From assembly GCA_003644265.1 (NCBI GenBank), contig QNBX01000103.1, positions 1-16,484 on the forward strand: a stretch of DNA of 16,484 nt. Reading direction: 5' to 3'. Below the pieces are notes generated by a model. It saw only the letters and a list, made by a program, of their open reading frames with translations, was not told where the DNA came from and did not search any database. This stretch comes from Planctomycetota bacterium. Its GTDB lineage: Bacteria; Planctomycetota; B15-G4. Positions 16,164 through 16,484 of the stretch are shown piece after piece. How positions within the stretch are numbered: position 1 is the first letter of the stretch; every line of letters begins with the position of its first letter. Position numbers and translations under genes: made by a program.

Positions 16164-16484
16164 TGCCCACGGATCGCACCATCTCGCCAGCAGACCAGGG
16201 ACTGCTGGCCAGAACGCTTGAGTTGGCTCGGTCCGGATCACCCGCGTCGAGACAGGTCCTCTCCGATGCACTTGAGGGCATCTTAGCCTGCGGGTATCGG
16301 TCTTGGTACGTGGACATGGTGCTGAAGTACATCGACGTGACGGACCGCGATGTGCTGGAGATCGGCTGCGGGAGCTGCTGGCACGCGCCGCTCTATCTCG
16401 CGTTGGGGGCCCGGTCCTTCACAGGTATCGAGCCCACGTTGGACCTCACGACCAGACGGATCGAGAAGCTCGAGTCGAAGTTCG
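16163..16484 (+). CDS. SAM-dependent methyltransferase, 3' end beyond the window
   Basis: An open frame of 107 codons runs off the right edge. The ATG at 16163 overlaps the sfsA stop as TGATG. The protein has a helical N-terminal region of about 60 residues, then DVLEIGCGSCWHAPLYLALG, a class I SAM-binding motif I. This is followed by an acidic strand GIEPTLDL, where E would bind the SAM ribose. No signal peptide is seen. Only the first part of the Rossmann domain is present, so substrate and length cannot be judged. It resembles in style the other methyltransferases in the window; operon membership with sfsA is supported by the overlap. Confidence 0.75.
   Translation, partial: MPTDRTISPADQGLLARTLELARSGSPASRQVLSDALEGILACGYRSWYVDMVLKYIDVTDRDVLEIGCGSCWHAPLYLALGARSFTGIEPTLDLTTRRIEKLESKF

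Overview
The window is high-GC bacterial DNA (roughly two thirds G+C by eye). It is densely packed with genes, and several neighbours overlap as GTGA or TGATG. A lipoprotein with a lipobox, Sec-type signal peptides and large envelope proteins point to a Gram-negative-type cell. The gene styles (large membrane sulfatase-fold proteins, GT-C fusions, SfsA) would suit Planctomycetota or Myxococcota. That is inference; nothing here fixes the taxon. No tRNA, rRNA, CRISPR array or insertion sequence was seen.

Layout, left to right. (1) 24-1686: a divergent pair of SAM methyltransferases, a class I enzyme on the minus strand and an FkbM-family enzyme on the plus strand. (2) 7472-1806, minus strand: a three-gene glycan operon. 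It encodes GDP-L-fucose synthase, then a fused methyltransferase/GT2 glycosyltransferase, then a 1034-residue GT-C type membrane glycosyltransferase whose soluble C-terminal half contains a degenerate transglutaminase-like domain. (3) 7473-7764: a divergent intergenic region with TTGCC-type repeats. (4) 7765-11593, plus strand: a three-gene operon for exported proteins. It encodes a lipoprotein with a jelly-roll, carbohydrate-binding-like domain and two tandem paralogous transglutaminase-like proteins. The first keeps a Cys-His-Asp triad (C234/H260/D275); the second has Ser in place of Cys (S230/H256/D271). (5) 15296-11679, minus strand: a membrane protein with a sulfatase/phosphoethanolamine-transferase fold and extra domains. 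(6) 15438-16484, plus strand: sfsA, overlapping the start of another methyltransferase that runs off the window.

Working model (inference): the locus makes and decorates a surface glycan. Fucose donor synthesis, GT2 and GT-C enzymes and up to four methyltransferase domains build and modify it, and an EptA/sulfatase-like protein may add or remove a charged group. The exported lipoprotein and the active/inactive transglutaminase pair may act on, or bind, envelope protein or glycan. The most unusual signal is three transglutaminase-like domains in two divergent operons, of which only one appears catalytically competent.
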